Assembly (NCBI GenBank): GCA_965153355.1
Contig: OZ231126.1
Span: forward strand, 81,406,001-81,470,000
DNA length: 64,000 nucleotides
Source: Flaccisagitta enflata
Lineage: Eukaryota > Chaetognatha > Sagittoidea > Aphragmophora
Reading direction: 5' to 3'
The notes beneath the pieces are model-generated. The model did not search any database. It was not told the origin of the DNA and saw only the letters and a list, made by a program, of their open reading frames with translations. The position numbers and the translations under genes were made by a program. This document shows positions 36,446-47,329 of the stretch, one piece after another (positions within the stretch are counted from its first letter, which is position 1; each line of letters begins with the position of its first letter).

Positions 36446-36925
36446 TTTTTGTGATAATTGTGTGAAAACTGTGTGATGACTTATAAAAAAGTAAAAAGGG
36501 AAAATGTTCAACTACTCATAACAGGACCTTATACTTCTGCTTCCCACCTTCCCTTGTACCTTTCCATGTAGAAAACAAAAAAAAGTGAGACCATGTAAAT
36601 AGACCAAAGAAGGAAAACAAAGAAAAAGATGGTATAAATAAAGAAAAGTTAAAACTTTTAAAAACACAGAACAGGAATGCTCTATCATTAATCTCAAGAA
36701 CGAAATGTATAAGAAAGAAGTAAGACTGGCATTCCTAAATTTTGGGAGGGTATCACTGACAAATGCTGACCATATCACATGAGGTTTATGGTGAAGGATT
36801 AACAATTTCACTTCACAATTTACATAATTGAAGTAAAGTTTTGGACAGAACAGCGCTCAGACTTGACATATGCATGGGGCAATGAGTTCGGCGCCAGTGT
36901 TTTTGACAATAATGTGCTTGAGCAT
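36446..36925. other. Spacer, nothing recognised
   Basis: AT-rich sequence downstream of the recombinase-like gene; a 3' untranslated region is possible. No array or inverted repeat seen. Confidence 0.5.
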
Positions 36926-38820
36926 TTAAAGATCCGGGTATAAGTTCGAAATGTCAACTTCCGCCGCATTGGAAACCATCTCCTCTTCGTTTGCTACTTG
37001 CGCTTTCCCGTCCTTTGCGTTTGCTTCCTCTGCATCTTCTTCCTCCAGACCTGCATCTGCTTTGGCCTTTTGCAGTCGCCTCCAAATTCTGGTTCTTCGC
37101 ACTGCTCGCTCTTTGGCCGATTCATCTTCCTCCGGAGATTCGTACAAAACATTGAACTTTTCACAATCTTTCTTCTTGTTTGCTTCAGTTTCCTTCGCAC
37201 GCCGGGCATTTCTTGGAAGCAGAAAATCATCCAACCTTTTAGAGAAGTCTTTGCGCTTTGATCTTTTTGAAGGTCGAAAATCCTCTCGACTCCAAACTCC
37301 ACTTTCTTCATAGCTTGGAGAGCCTCCATCCACAGCCTCAGAAGGAGCATCTTCATCTTCAGAGCATTCGGCTGCTTTGTCATTTCTTTTGCGAATCCTT
37401 GAGTTGTACTTGCCTTTGACAACTTTTCCTGTGGTTTGGGCACATACATCAGTTTCCTTGCGATAATGCCGGATGGCCGTTCCTACGGTGTGATCCATGT
37501 GAGCTGAGACATTTGTCATATCTTTTTTTTTGCAGTGAGATTGGTTGTGCATGCCTCCTCAAATGTTTGTCTGGTTGAGGACTCCACATACTGTCTCCAA
37601 AGCCTTGGACTGAATTCGATGCAAAAAGCTTCACATGCCGTTCGGCGATACTTTTTCAGCTCATTGCCTGATGCTTTTTGGCCTTCCATGTTTGTAAAAA
37701 ATGCTTGTCTGTTCACCTCTTTGCCATTAAGTTGAAGCCTGTCGTGAAACTGTTTCAGCCCTTGTATGTAACCTTCAACGAGTTCAATAAATTCGACTGG
37801 CCAGTTGACTGTAGGCCTAAGTGCTGGACGTTTCTTGCCACCGGTGAAGGAATTTTTTTTCTCCAAGTAGCCCTTGATAGTGAGAAACTCAACCTCAGGG
37901 TCGCGCTGCTTCTTGAATGTCTTGAGTGCCTTTTCCCACTCCTTAACCTGAACAGTGGTGCAATCGTTAGCACTAGATGCATTGTATGAGACATACACAA
38001 GGTAGATGACACCAGTGACAAGTTTCAAAAGGGCTTCAACCTCGTCTAGGGGTGCCTTCGCAAAGTCAAAAGAACGCCACTTCCTTCCAACAGTTTGGAT
38101 CTCATCACTGTTTGTCAAGAAAACATAATCCTCCAATGGGAGGTTTTCGATCATATCCACATTTTGCAAATTTTTCTGATGCAAACGATCAGTATTGTGC
38201 TGTTTAAGAGGGTGGAAGTTTAATCGAAAATCTGCCTTGATTTGGTCAAAGGCATTGGCTGAAAGAGGTTCTCCACATTTAATCAAAAACTGATGGAACT
38301 TCTCAAGGCACGACAAATAATATTTGGTAGAATCCCACTTGCGCCCACTTTCAGCATGGGCCAGCAGAAACTTTTGGATAAGCTTGGAATTTTCCACTGA
38401 ATGGAGGATTGCAGTTTTGTCATCGGGATTTGAGATAGATAGGCCTTGGGCTTTGCAAACATAAGTAAGATATCGCCCAACTGTCTTTTTGATAAAACTG
38501 TTGCCCGCTTGCATGATATACTTTTTCTGAGCTTCAGTGTATCGATTGTCAGAGCTCACATCCCTAAAAGACTCCAAGAAGAAAGTAAGATCACATTCTT
38601 CATCTTCGAAGTTTAGGTAAGATAAAGAATCGACCAACTTTTCAGCATCAGGATCCAGAGGAGAGACATCAGCACTGCCTTGCGGGACCTCATGGGCAGG
38701 GTCGGCCGGTTCCTCGGCACGGTAGGGCCGAATACCGGAGGTCGGGAGGCCTGCACGGGCAGGGTCGTACTGCCTGTATAGGGGTCGGTAATAGGTAATG
38801 ATACAAAAAATCTGAGACAA
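36926..38820 (-). CDS. Tyrosine-recombinase-like protein, frameshifted at A9
   Basis: Frame one is open from 38,820 to 37,516; its first coding exon probably starts at 38,773 after a TATACAG acceptor. A second frame is open from 37,552 to a stop at 36,926. They overlap at nine A residues (37,523-37,531). The first part has an N-terminal helical region (GRYLTYVCKAQG), a segment like the start of the catalytic domain (TGVIYLVYVSYNASSAND) and KASGNELKKYRRTACEAF, typical of the box carrying the second Arg. HMDHTVGTAIRHYRKE, the His and Tyr nucleophile box of tyrosine recombinases (Crypton-like), lies only in the second frame. A charged basic tail follows (RPSKRSKRKDFSKR). The usual first Arg seems absent. 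It may be a slippage-expressed recombinase, a decayed copy, a domesticated derivative or a sequencing error. Confidence 0.6.
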
Positions 38821-39080
38821 GAATATACTTCACATTCTTTTTAAAATACTGTTGAAAATCATAAACAATGAAGAAAAAAAGAGAAAAAAGTAACAAACAA
38901 CTTGCAATAGAAAAAAAAGTAGAATGTGCTGCAATTTCAGTTCCTCATTTGTTTTTCGTTTTAATTCAGTTTGAGACCCTATGTTCCGATGTTTGATTGT
39001 CGGTGACTGGAAGTGAAGATAATCCCCGATCGCGATACCTGATCATTCCTTGCCATTCACTGTCTTCAACTTTTTTATTT

Positions 39081-39164
<84 letters not shown>

Positions 39165-39643
39165 AGACTAATTCATTTCAGCGATTTTTCCTCTATGATC
39201 CTTAAATTCTAGAGTTAACCATATGGGAGAATAATCAATTAACTTAAAATGTGTTGTTAAATCATTACAAAACAAAAAATCTATTCATATTTTTCACTGA
39301 AATGTACATGCAAATAAATTTGAAGGAAGTTAAAGAAATAGAAAGAAAATAAAAGATGCAAAAAATGACAATCACAGAAAATATGAAATATAAAACAAAT
39401 TAAAGAAATTAGAAAAACAGAAGTAACAATATGATATTCAAGAAAAATGCAAAAAAGAAAAAACTGAAAAAAAGAATGAAGAGTTAAAATGAAACATAAA
39501 AAGTAAAAAATGAGAAACTTCAAAAAGAAATTAGAAAAAAAGTCTATACAGATACGGGGAAGGAGAAGGAGAAGGAGGAGAAGAAGGAGGAGGAGGAGGA
39601 GGAGGAGGAGGAAGAGGCAGAGGGCCGGGATAAGCATCGGGTC
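38821..39643. repeat. Spacer with GA microsatellite and GGA tract
   Basis: 39,086-39,160 is a (GA)n run; 39,555-39,615 is an AGGAGG-type purine tract next to the end of the OTU gene. Between them is A-rich sequence without a recognisable exon. A further 5' exon of the recombinase-like gene could lie here but none can be supported. Confidence 0.7.
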
Positions 39644-42600
39644 TCAGGGAATTGGGACAAGGTGAGGTCCCGGCATGTCGGGGCCTCGGGACCCAAGTCC
39701 CGCCAGGCATTGGACATCAGACAACTTTTTGGTGAAAGGCTCATATTGAGACTCGGAGAGATTCTTCATTCGAGCACTCCAGGAAGTGGTCTTACTTGAT
39801 ACTGGTGACAGCTTCTCATTTATTGCACTTCTTTGTTTGACCAACTTCAACATAGAGTCTACTGAGTCTTTTGATTCTTTATCATGTGCACTCCTCAACT
39901 TTTTTTTGTAAGGTGACATTTCTGGGCTGCAGTTTGTTCTCAATCTTTTAGACGCTGGTCTGTCTACTATTTCAGATGACTGAGAAGCAGAAGGGTTCAA
40001 ATCAGGCTCTGTTACTACACCATCGAAGTGCTTGTCACTAATTGACTTTGGGAACTTTCCTTTTTGGCGTGACAGTTTCTTTCTTAAGTTGCCTGTTGAT
40101 GGATCAAGACTGGAGGGGATTACATCCTCAGCAGAACTGGCACAGGCATCAGCACTATAGGCCAAAGGTACATCTTGAGTCTCAGGAATAGTTGTGGCAA
40201 CTGGCGAAGGAGCTGGAGAGGTCCCGAAAAGGGAGACAAGAACTCTTGTAGTCTCTGTTCCACAAGACTCCGATAACTGTTTGCCAGAGGGTACAGACAC
40301 ATTCCCATCAGGTTGTTGTTGTTTTAATCGGGTATCCAACTTCTCAAGTGACTTTTCGGGTGACTTTTCGAGGGACTCTTCAGGTGACTTTTCAAAGGAC
40401 TTTTTGGGTGAGTTTTCGAGGGACTCTTCGGGTGACTTTTCGAGGGACTCTTTGGGTGACTTTTCGAGGGACTCTTCGGGTGACTCTTCGAGGGACTCTT
40501 TGGGTGACTTTTCGTGGGACTCTTCGGGTGACTTTTCGAGGGACTCTTTGGGTGACTTTTCGAGGGACTCTTTGGGTGACTTTTCGTGGGACTCTTTGGG
40601 TGACTTTTCGAGGGACTCTTTGGGTGACTTTTCGTGGGACTCTTCGGGTGACTTTTCGAGGGACTTTTCAAGGGACTCTTTGGGTGGCTCTTTAGGTGAC
40701 TTTTTGGTTGAGTTTTTGGTTGAGCTTTTGGTTGAGTTGCCGCTTGACTTCTCAGCAGATTTTCTTGATCTCTTATTCACTGGTTCAACATCATCCTGCT
40801 CCTCCGTAGTGGCAGTTGGTTCACTTGTTGTATCATTTGCATACTGCCCCACCTCAGGAGCTGCTTGAACTGATGCAGGGACCTCTGCCACATCACTGAC
40901 AGGCTGCCTCACAACCTGGTTGGTAGATCCTGTTGAGGAAGAAACCTGAGTTCTCATAAACTCCTCAATGAGGAAGTCTTGCTTGGAAGTTGATGGCATA
41001 TTCCTCAAAGGTATTGATGGGCATTCCTCTACACCTCTGAAGAAAAGGCTGTCGAACGAACAATGAGGGCCCATAGCGTACTTGAAATTTCCTTTCTTCA
41101 GATTCTCATGCGTCATTGGAATTCTTTTGCCTTTGTGTCCAAGGAGGTAGAAGATGGGAATGATGGTCGTGTAGTGGGAACCTTGAATCGCTGCATAGAT
41201 GTCGGCACCAGTCTGGAGTAGCCAAATAGGAAGCAAATCTTCAGGCTTTAGAGAATCGTGATGAATCCTCAATACAGATGGTTCCCCATTGATTGGCACA
41301 CGAATTATCAGAAATTTAACAGAAAGAATTCGGCTAAGGCAAACGAAGTCAGCATGGGAAATTTCAAGCTTTGCAAAATTCTTCCGGTAGTTTTCCTTGA
41401 CTGACCCCTGTTCTTTCAAGAATGGGTAAGCATTTGCCAGATCATATTCAATTTCTGGAGTGAAATTTTCAGTGATGAATAACTTAGATGCTTGTTTCAG
41501 ACTAAACACATGTTGAGCGTGAATTTCAGAGTCTGGAGCCCAAAACGGAAAAAAGTAGCGAGTGATGGCATGAAAGCCACAGTTGCCATCACCCTCGCAG
41601 TCAAGTGAAACAAATGGTAGGATCTTCCCCTTCATTCCTTCAACAGAAAGAATGGAAAATACTTGACTGGAATCAAGCAATTGTTCAGGTGGGGAAAGCA
41701 TTTGTTTTTCCCACTTCAGAAAAGATGATACGGTCTCTCTTGCGTTCAAAAGGGCATTTTGGCTGATTGAAAAACCAGGTTCGTCATGCTCAGATGGACC
41801 AGCACTTCCAAAAATGGGAGTGAAACTTGCAATTGTTGTTGGGTTCACTATCTGAGGTAGAGGCTTCGAACAAGTATTGGACTGGAGTTCAGATTCTAGT
41901 TGTGTCTGCTGACCAGCACCAGAAGTTGATGTAATCTCCTCCATAGCAGTCAGAGGATGGACAGCCCCATGAGCAATAGAACTTTGATGAGATGCAGACC
42001 GAGCCTTTGATGCCCTTTTTGGTTGACTGTTTGGGATGACTGTTACGGTTGGCTGTATGGGGTGACTTTTGGGGGTGACTCTTTGAGCTGACTTTTCTGT
42101 AGACACCAGGTTTCTAGCATCTCTTGCTGAATCAAGATGCAAGGCAGGATATTGTGTTGAAGTGACAAATCCAGGTCTTGCTAAATCTCTTGATGATTGG
42201 TCGAGTAACAGCTGACTATTTGCATCACCATGGATACTGCTTAGGTCTATCACATTTATTTCAGAAACAACTGCTGCTATTGGATAATTTGGGCCAGTTG
42301 CACCTAGATTGGCATGGACTTGTGATATTCCTGGAGTCATCTTTCTTTGTAGCTCCGCATCTTTTATCAGATCTTCAGGCATGTCGAAAGGAGTGAAGAA
42401 AGAATCTGGGTGCTGAGCAGGACATGGCGCAAGAGCAGTGGTCGCTGAGGTAGAAACGGGGGAAGGAGCAGATGTCACTGAGATATGATTATCAGTTGCC
42501 ACTGAGGTGGGAGCGGAAGTCAATGAGATAGCCTTGTCAATCATCACGTTCTGTTGAATGGCTGCTGTGTCAGATACACGATCCAATTGCAAGATAGGAA

Positions 42601-45522
42601 TCTCTAGAGGTGTGAATGCTATACTCTGTGAAAGATGGGACTTGCAGGTCAAATGAGTCTCCACAACAGGATTTTCACCATGGACACCTACATGTGGATT
42701 TCTGACATGTGAACCAGTGTCCAAAATTTCATCCGTGGCAACTGCAGGAACCATCAGTGGAGTGGATTCAATGACAGGAGCAGATACTTGATCATCAGAT
42801 GATGAGGGTGCCACTGCAACACTTGCATTTCCAGTGAAAGTCGTAGAGACACATTTGGAATGGGGCAATTCACTATTGGCAATTCTTTGAGAAGAAATCG
42901 TCCCATCAGAGAGACCCAGTGGAAGGGTTGACACAGGCATATCAAATTTTGATATTACGCTTCTCATGTAGGAGGCATAATCTACTGGCTTTGGCTCTTC
43001 ATGAAGTGCGATAGAGGTGACAATTCTTTCTCCATCAGAGATTTGTAGCGCAATTATCTTTGCTTTGGAAATAACCAAAACCTCATCCCCATTTGATATG
43101 TCTGAAACAGAGGGATTCTCCTTCTTAATCAGTTCAAATGTTTGCTTCCAATAGGAGTGCTCCATCAAATTGTGCAGGAACGAGGACTCTTTAGAAGATG
43201 ATGGAATGAAGCGAAAAGAGGAAGAGCCAGTGCTTGATACTTGGGGAACCCTGCTTGAAGCAACAGGCAAATTGGCATTTTCTTTTGCTCTTTGAAGAGA
43301 TTCTGAAGTGGATGCCTGGTCAAGCAAATTGGAGCAACTTTGTTCAGGTGCACTTGGCAAGATTGATCTCTCAGAAATGTCAGCCTCGCCGTTGTCCAGG
43401 TCTTCAGAATCAACCATTAGATTTCCGGACTTGCTAGGTGGCAGAACATAAGGATACTGGATCTTGCCCCGAAGTTTTGCATGAACTACATCGCTGAAGC
43501 TCTCTTTTGACATCAAATGCAAATCTTGGTAAGATTTTGGAAACAAGGTCCGGATAGGAGGAGTTATATCCAGGCGACGATTTTCGATCATCCTAAGGAT
43601 GAGATGCGAGTTGCAAAATTATGATGGACCACTACAGGGAAAATCAAGTACAATAATGCTTGAAACACTGGTTAAATAAGATTCTTACCTGATATCATCC
43701 CTGATGTCATCATACAACTGGTGCTTGGTGACGTTCTTGATCAGCAGATTGAACTTGTTGTGGTGAGTCCTTGGGATCTTGTGATGGGACTCAAGATGGT
43801 TCTTCACCTTGTAAAAGGCACCAGAGGGATTCAACTTCTTCATCTCTGGGTCCTTCATCCAACCTTCGAAACTGTGAGAAAAACATTTTTCTTAAAAAAA
43901 TGCATGCCTTAGCATTAGAGTGTCACCAGCAAAATCATATATAACCAAGGTATATACTTACTCGTTGTAACAGCTAAGGGGGCAGTTTTCCAATGGGTTG
44001 CGATGCCTATACACTATTCGATCATGGAAGACCCGAACCACTCGATAAACCATCTCGGAGGACGAGGAACGAGGATTCTTTTCCAACCTAAAACAAAAGC
44101 AAACATTAGATGGTTTAATCAGCACAGGGAAAAAATGGACAACTTATCAGAAGAGAAATTTGTTTCTCACCTTTTCCAACCAAATTGGGGTACGTGGAGG
44201 GTTTCTTCATGAAGTCTAGTAGAAGAAATTTGCTTGAGGGAGGCCTTCCGTTGGAATTCTGCGCATAGATCCACAGCTGAAAAAGAGTAAGCACATATCA
44301 GCAAGTTCATCAACATTTATGTGTTTTATTTTCAAAAAAAGAGCAGCAGGAAAAGACGAATAAGTTGATTTACAAACCAAAACCAATACATCAACCAAAA
44401 AGTCAAAAAAAGTCATCCGAAAATGTCAGCCAAAACATCAGCCAAAACCTCATCCAAGAAAGTCATCCAAATAAGTCATCCAAAAAGTCATCCAAAAAGT
44501 CATCCAAAAAGTCATCCAAAAAGTCATCCTGAAAGTCATCAAAAAAGTCATCCAAAAAGTCATCAAAAAAGTCAACCAAAAAGTCAACCAAAAAGTCATC
44601 CAAAAAGTCAACCAAAAAGTCAACCAAAAAGTCAACCAAAAAGTCAACCAAAAAGTCAACCAAAAAGTCAACCAAAAAGTCAACCAAAAAGTCAACCAAA
44701 AAGTCAACCAAAAAGTCAACCAAAAAGTCAACCAAAAAGTCAACCAAAAAGTCAACCAAAAAGTCAACCAAAAAGTCATCCAAAAGTCATCCAAAAAGTC
44801 ATCCAAAAAGTCATCCAAAAAGTCATCCGAAAAGTCATCCTGAGTGTCATCCAAAAAGTCATCCAAAAAGTCATCCAAAAAGTCATCCAAAAGTCATCCA
44901 AAAGTCATCTAAAAATACCATTCAAAAAGTCATCCAAAAAGTCATCCAAAAAGTCAACCAAAAAGTCAACCAAAAAGTCAACCAAAAAGTCAACCCAAAA
45001 TCCATCAAAGTCATCCCTAAAGTGATCCAAAGAGCAATCTTAGATGTCTAAAGTCAACCAGTAGGTAAAGTAATTCCTGAACTGCAATGGCTGCTGCAAA
45101 AATTCATTTCTTTTTCATCATCTGATTTGTACACACCTTGCTTGGAAGTAGAATCCCAAAGACGCACAGGGACATCGGAAGATAGAGGTGGGCCATTATC
45201 CAAACTGAGGTTGACGCTTAAACTAGCCAAGGCAGGATCTGCACCATTACTTGACCGTTCATGCGACTCAAATGAGATTCCTGGAATAAAGAAAGGTATG
45301 ATTGAAGGTTGACAATTGATAAGAATAAATTCAAAATCAGACATACTACAGAAACACAGCTATCAGAAACACATCTATCCACTTACTGAGACGTTTGATG
45401 TAAGGGTGTTCTGAAGGGAGGTAGGTGCGGGGATCTTCAGGCGGCAGAGTAATGCGGTAAACGTTAACTGGGTCATCTTCATGATGCGCTAAGAAGCGTT
45501 CGAGCTCCTTTGGAATGGACAT
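39644..45522 (-). CDS. Zinc-finger and OTU cysteine-protease protein
   Basis: Six exons join in phase: 45522-45387 (start MSIPKELERFLAHHEDD), 45280-45137, 44276-44171, 44087-43962, 43871-43689 and 43592-39644; total 4644 bases, 1547 residues. A C2H2/BED-like finger spans an intron at about residues 160-195 (ENCPLSCYNE, then FYKVKNHLESHH). A Ser/Thr/Pro-rich spacer follows. The OTU domain lies at about 890-1050: catalytic Asp/Cys in DCEGDGNCGFHAITRYF (near residue 902) and His in GSHYTTIIPI (near 1037). About 1200-1313 is a KSPKESLEKSPEES octad repeat, then a basic tail (KRSRKS and KKKLRSAHDKES). OTU proteases cleave ubiquitin, and OTU domains also occur in several mobile elements. Catalytic residues look intact. 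The final residues may be a splice artefact if the last exon is cut earlier. Confidence 0.75.
40340..40745 (-). repeat. Coding 24-bp minisatellite in the OTU gene
   Basis: About 14 copies of GGGTGACTTTTCGAGGGACT with CTTT, 24 bases, on the plus strand. On the coding strand each gives eight residues such as KSPKESLE or KSPEESHE. The period is a multiple of three so the frame is kept. The core GGTGACTTTT is the same as in the intronic arrays of the surrounding genes. Confidence 0.9.
44410..45055. repeat. AAAAAGTCAACC/AAAAAGTCATCC array in OTU gene intron
   Basis: About 48 units of 12 bases. The units contain the complement of TGACTTTTT, so this array is inverted relative to 35,725-36,445. It lies between the exons at 44,276 and 45,137. 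The long frames on both strands (KSQP and WLTF repeats) are array artefacts. Confidence 0.95.
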
Positions 45523-45880
45523 GTTGGCGAGATCAACTGGGGTCCATATTAGGTTGTAGTTTTTATAAAAGATTGCGAGATCAAGCAGGTTTCATGTTGA
45601 AAGTTAGTAGTGATGATAAAAGTTGGCCAGAAAGTTGGTTCAAAGTCAAAAGTTTGAGGTTATGATAAAATCAGTCACGATAAAACGTATATCAAGATAA
45701 AATTAGCCTGAAATGAAGACACGCAGTTGATCACAAATATGTCAAGAACAAATATGTTAAGAAAGAACAACCACTTGCGATCAAAATAACTTTCTGCACA
45801 AGAATCTCACTCAACGTTGAGTAGCCAATAGGATGATGGTGGAAAAAGAAATATAATCTGAGTTAGGAATAAAGAGGGTG
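45523..45880. other. Probable upstream region of the OTU gene
   Basis: Sequence directly upstream of the proposed ATG at 45,522. It has CAACATGTCC around the start and scattered GATAAAA motifs, but no clear TATA box or CpG-rich stretch. No exon recognised. Confidence 0.4.
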
Positions 45881-47130
45881 GGATTTCAGACAGCAGTATT
45901 TCAGACAGCAGTCAGAAGTGGGACAAGAGAAATGAAGTGACAGTAAAGGGAGGATTGATTAACACAGCAGTAGGCAGCAATTGGGATGTAGAAGGATAAG
46001 GGCTATTAGGCAGCAGCTGGGATTAGATAGAACTAGGGTTTAGGTTCAATAGAGGTAGCATAATAAGAATTAGGCATTAGTTGGAATTAGGGACAGGATA
46101 ACAAAATCTAGGCAGCAATTAGGTTATGGGATTAGGGGATAAGGCAGCAATTGGATAAAGGAGGGCAAGGGAAAAGGAAGCAGTTTGGATTAAAGAGGGC
46201 AAGGGATTAGGCAGCAATTGGGATAAAAAGGATAAGGGGATTTAGCAGAAGTAGGGATATGGAGGAATAATGGAATTTTAGGCAGCAGCTAGGATATGGT
46301 AGGATGAGGGGATAGAGAACAAGGGGAATAGGCAGCAATTGGTATGAAAGCAGACAGGGGGTAAGGCAGCAGTGAGGATGTAAGAGAACAGAGGATTGGG
46401 GCATTAGGCAGCAGTAGGGATATAAGAGAACAGGGGGTATTAGGCAGCAGTAGGGATATAAGAGAACAGGGGGTAAGGCAGCAGTGGGGATAAATGAGGA
46501 CTAAAGGAATAGGAAGCAGTTGGAATGAATGAGGACAAGGTTATTAGACAGCAAAAGGGTAAAAAAGAGGACAATGGGATCAGGCAGCAGTTGGGGTAAG
46601 AAAGGACAGGGGATCAGCAGTTGGGGTAAGAAAGGACAAGGGAATCAGGCAGCAGTTGGGGTAAGAAAGGACAGGGGATCAGGCAGCAGTTGGGGTAAGA
46701 AAGGACAAGGTAATCAGGCAGCAGTTGGGGTAAGAAAGGACAAGGGACTCAGGCAGCAGTTGGGGTAAGAAAGGACAGACAAGGGACTCAGGCAGCAGTT
46801 GGGGTAAGAAAGGACAAGGGGTTCTGGCGGCAGTTGGGGTAAGAAAGGACAAGGGGATCAGGCAGCAGTGGGCATAAGGAAGGATGAAGGGAGCAATTGA
46901 ATGTAAAATCAAAAGTGATATGAGGCAGCAGTTGGGAGAAAGGAGAGGGAGAGGTTTCAGGAAGTCCTGGGGAAAAATGAGGACAAGGATTTGAGGCAGT
47001 TTAAAGCAGCAAAAAAAAAAAGTCTGGATTCAGGCAGCAGTTGGCATAAAAGGATGAATGGGCTAAGGAAGCAGTTGGGATCAGTGTTATCACTTAAAAT
47101 GGGGAAGATTTGTAAGGAATAGGGAACCAG
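45881..47130. repeat. GGCAGCAGTTGGGGTAAGAA minisatellite
   Basis: Units of 30-40 bases with AAAGGACAAGGGGATCAGG and CAGCAGTTGGGGTAAGA. They are regular at 46,560-46,860 and increasingly diverged to both sides. Unrelated to the TGACTTTT core. It separates the C2H2 gene end from the OTU gene start. Confidence 0.85.
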
Positions 47131-47329
47131 GCAGTTGTTGAGATTAAAGATGACATGAAATAAAATGACCTAGGAATCCAAGGGAAGCTGAAAAACACTA
47201 TTTGATTGGCCTAATGTTCATTTGAATAAGAGAAAAAATAAACTCAAAAAAGGTAAATGCCATTATGGAAATAATCACTGCCATGTGTACACAAGTGTCT
47301 GGACAAAACCAGTCCTATCCAAAAATGAT

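Noticed and set aside
44423-45025. KSQPKSQP and WLTFWLTF frames on both strands
   Set aside because: A 12-base intronic array open in several frames; it lies between two in-phase exons of the OTU gene.
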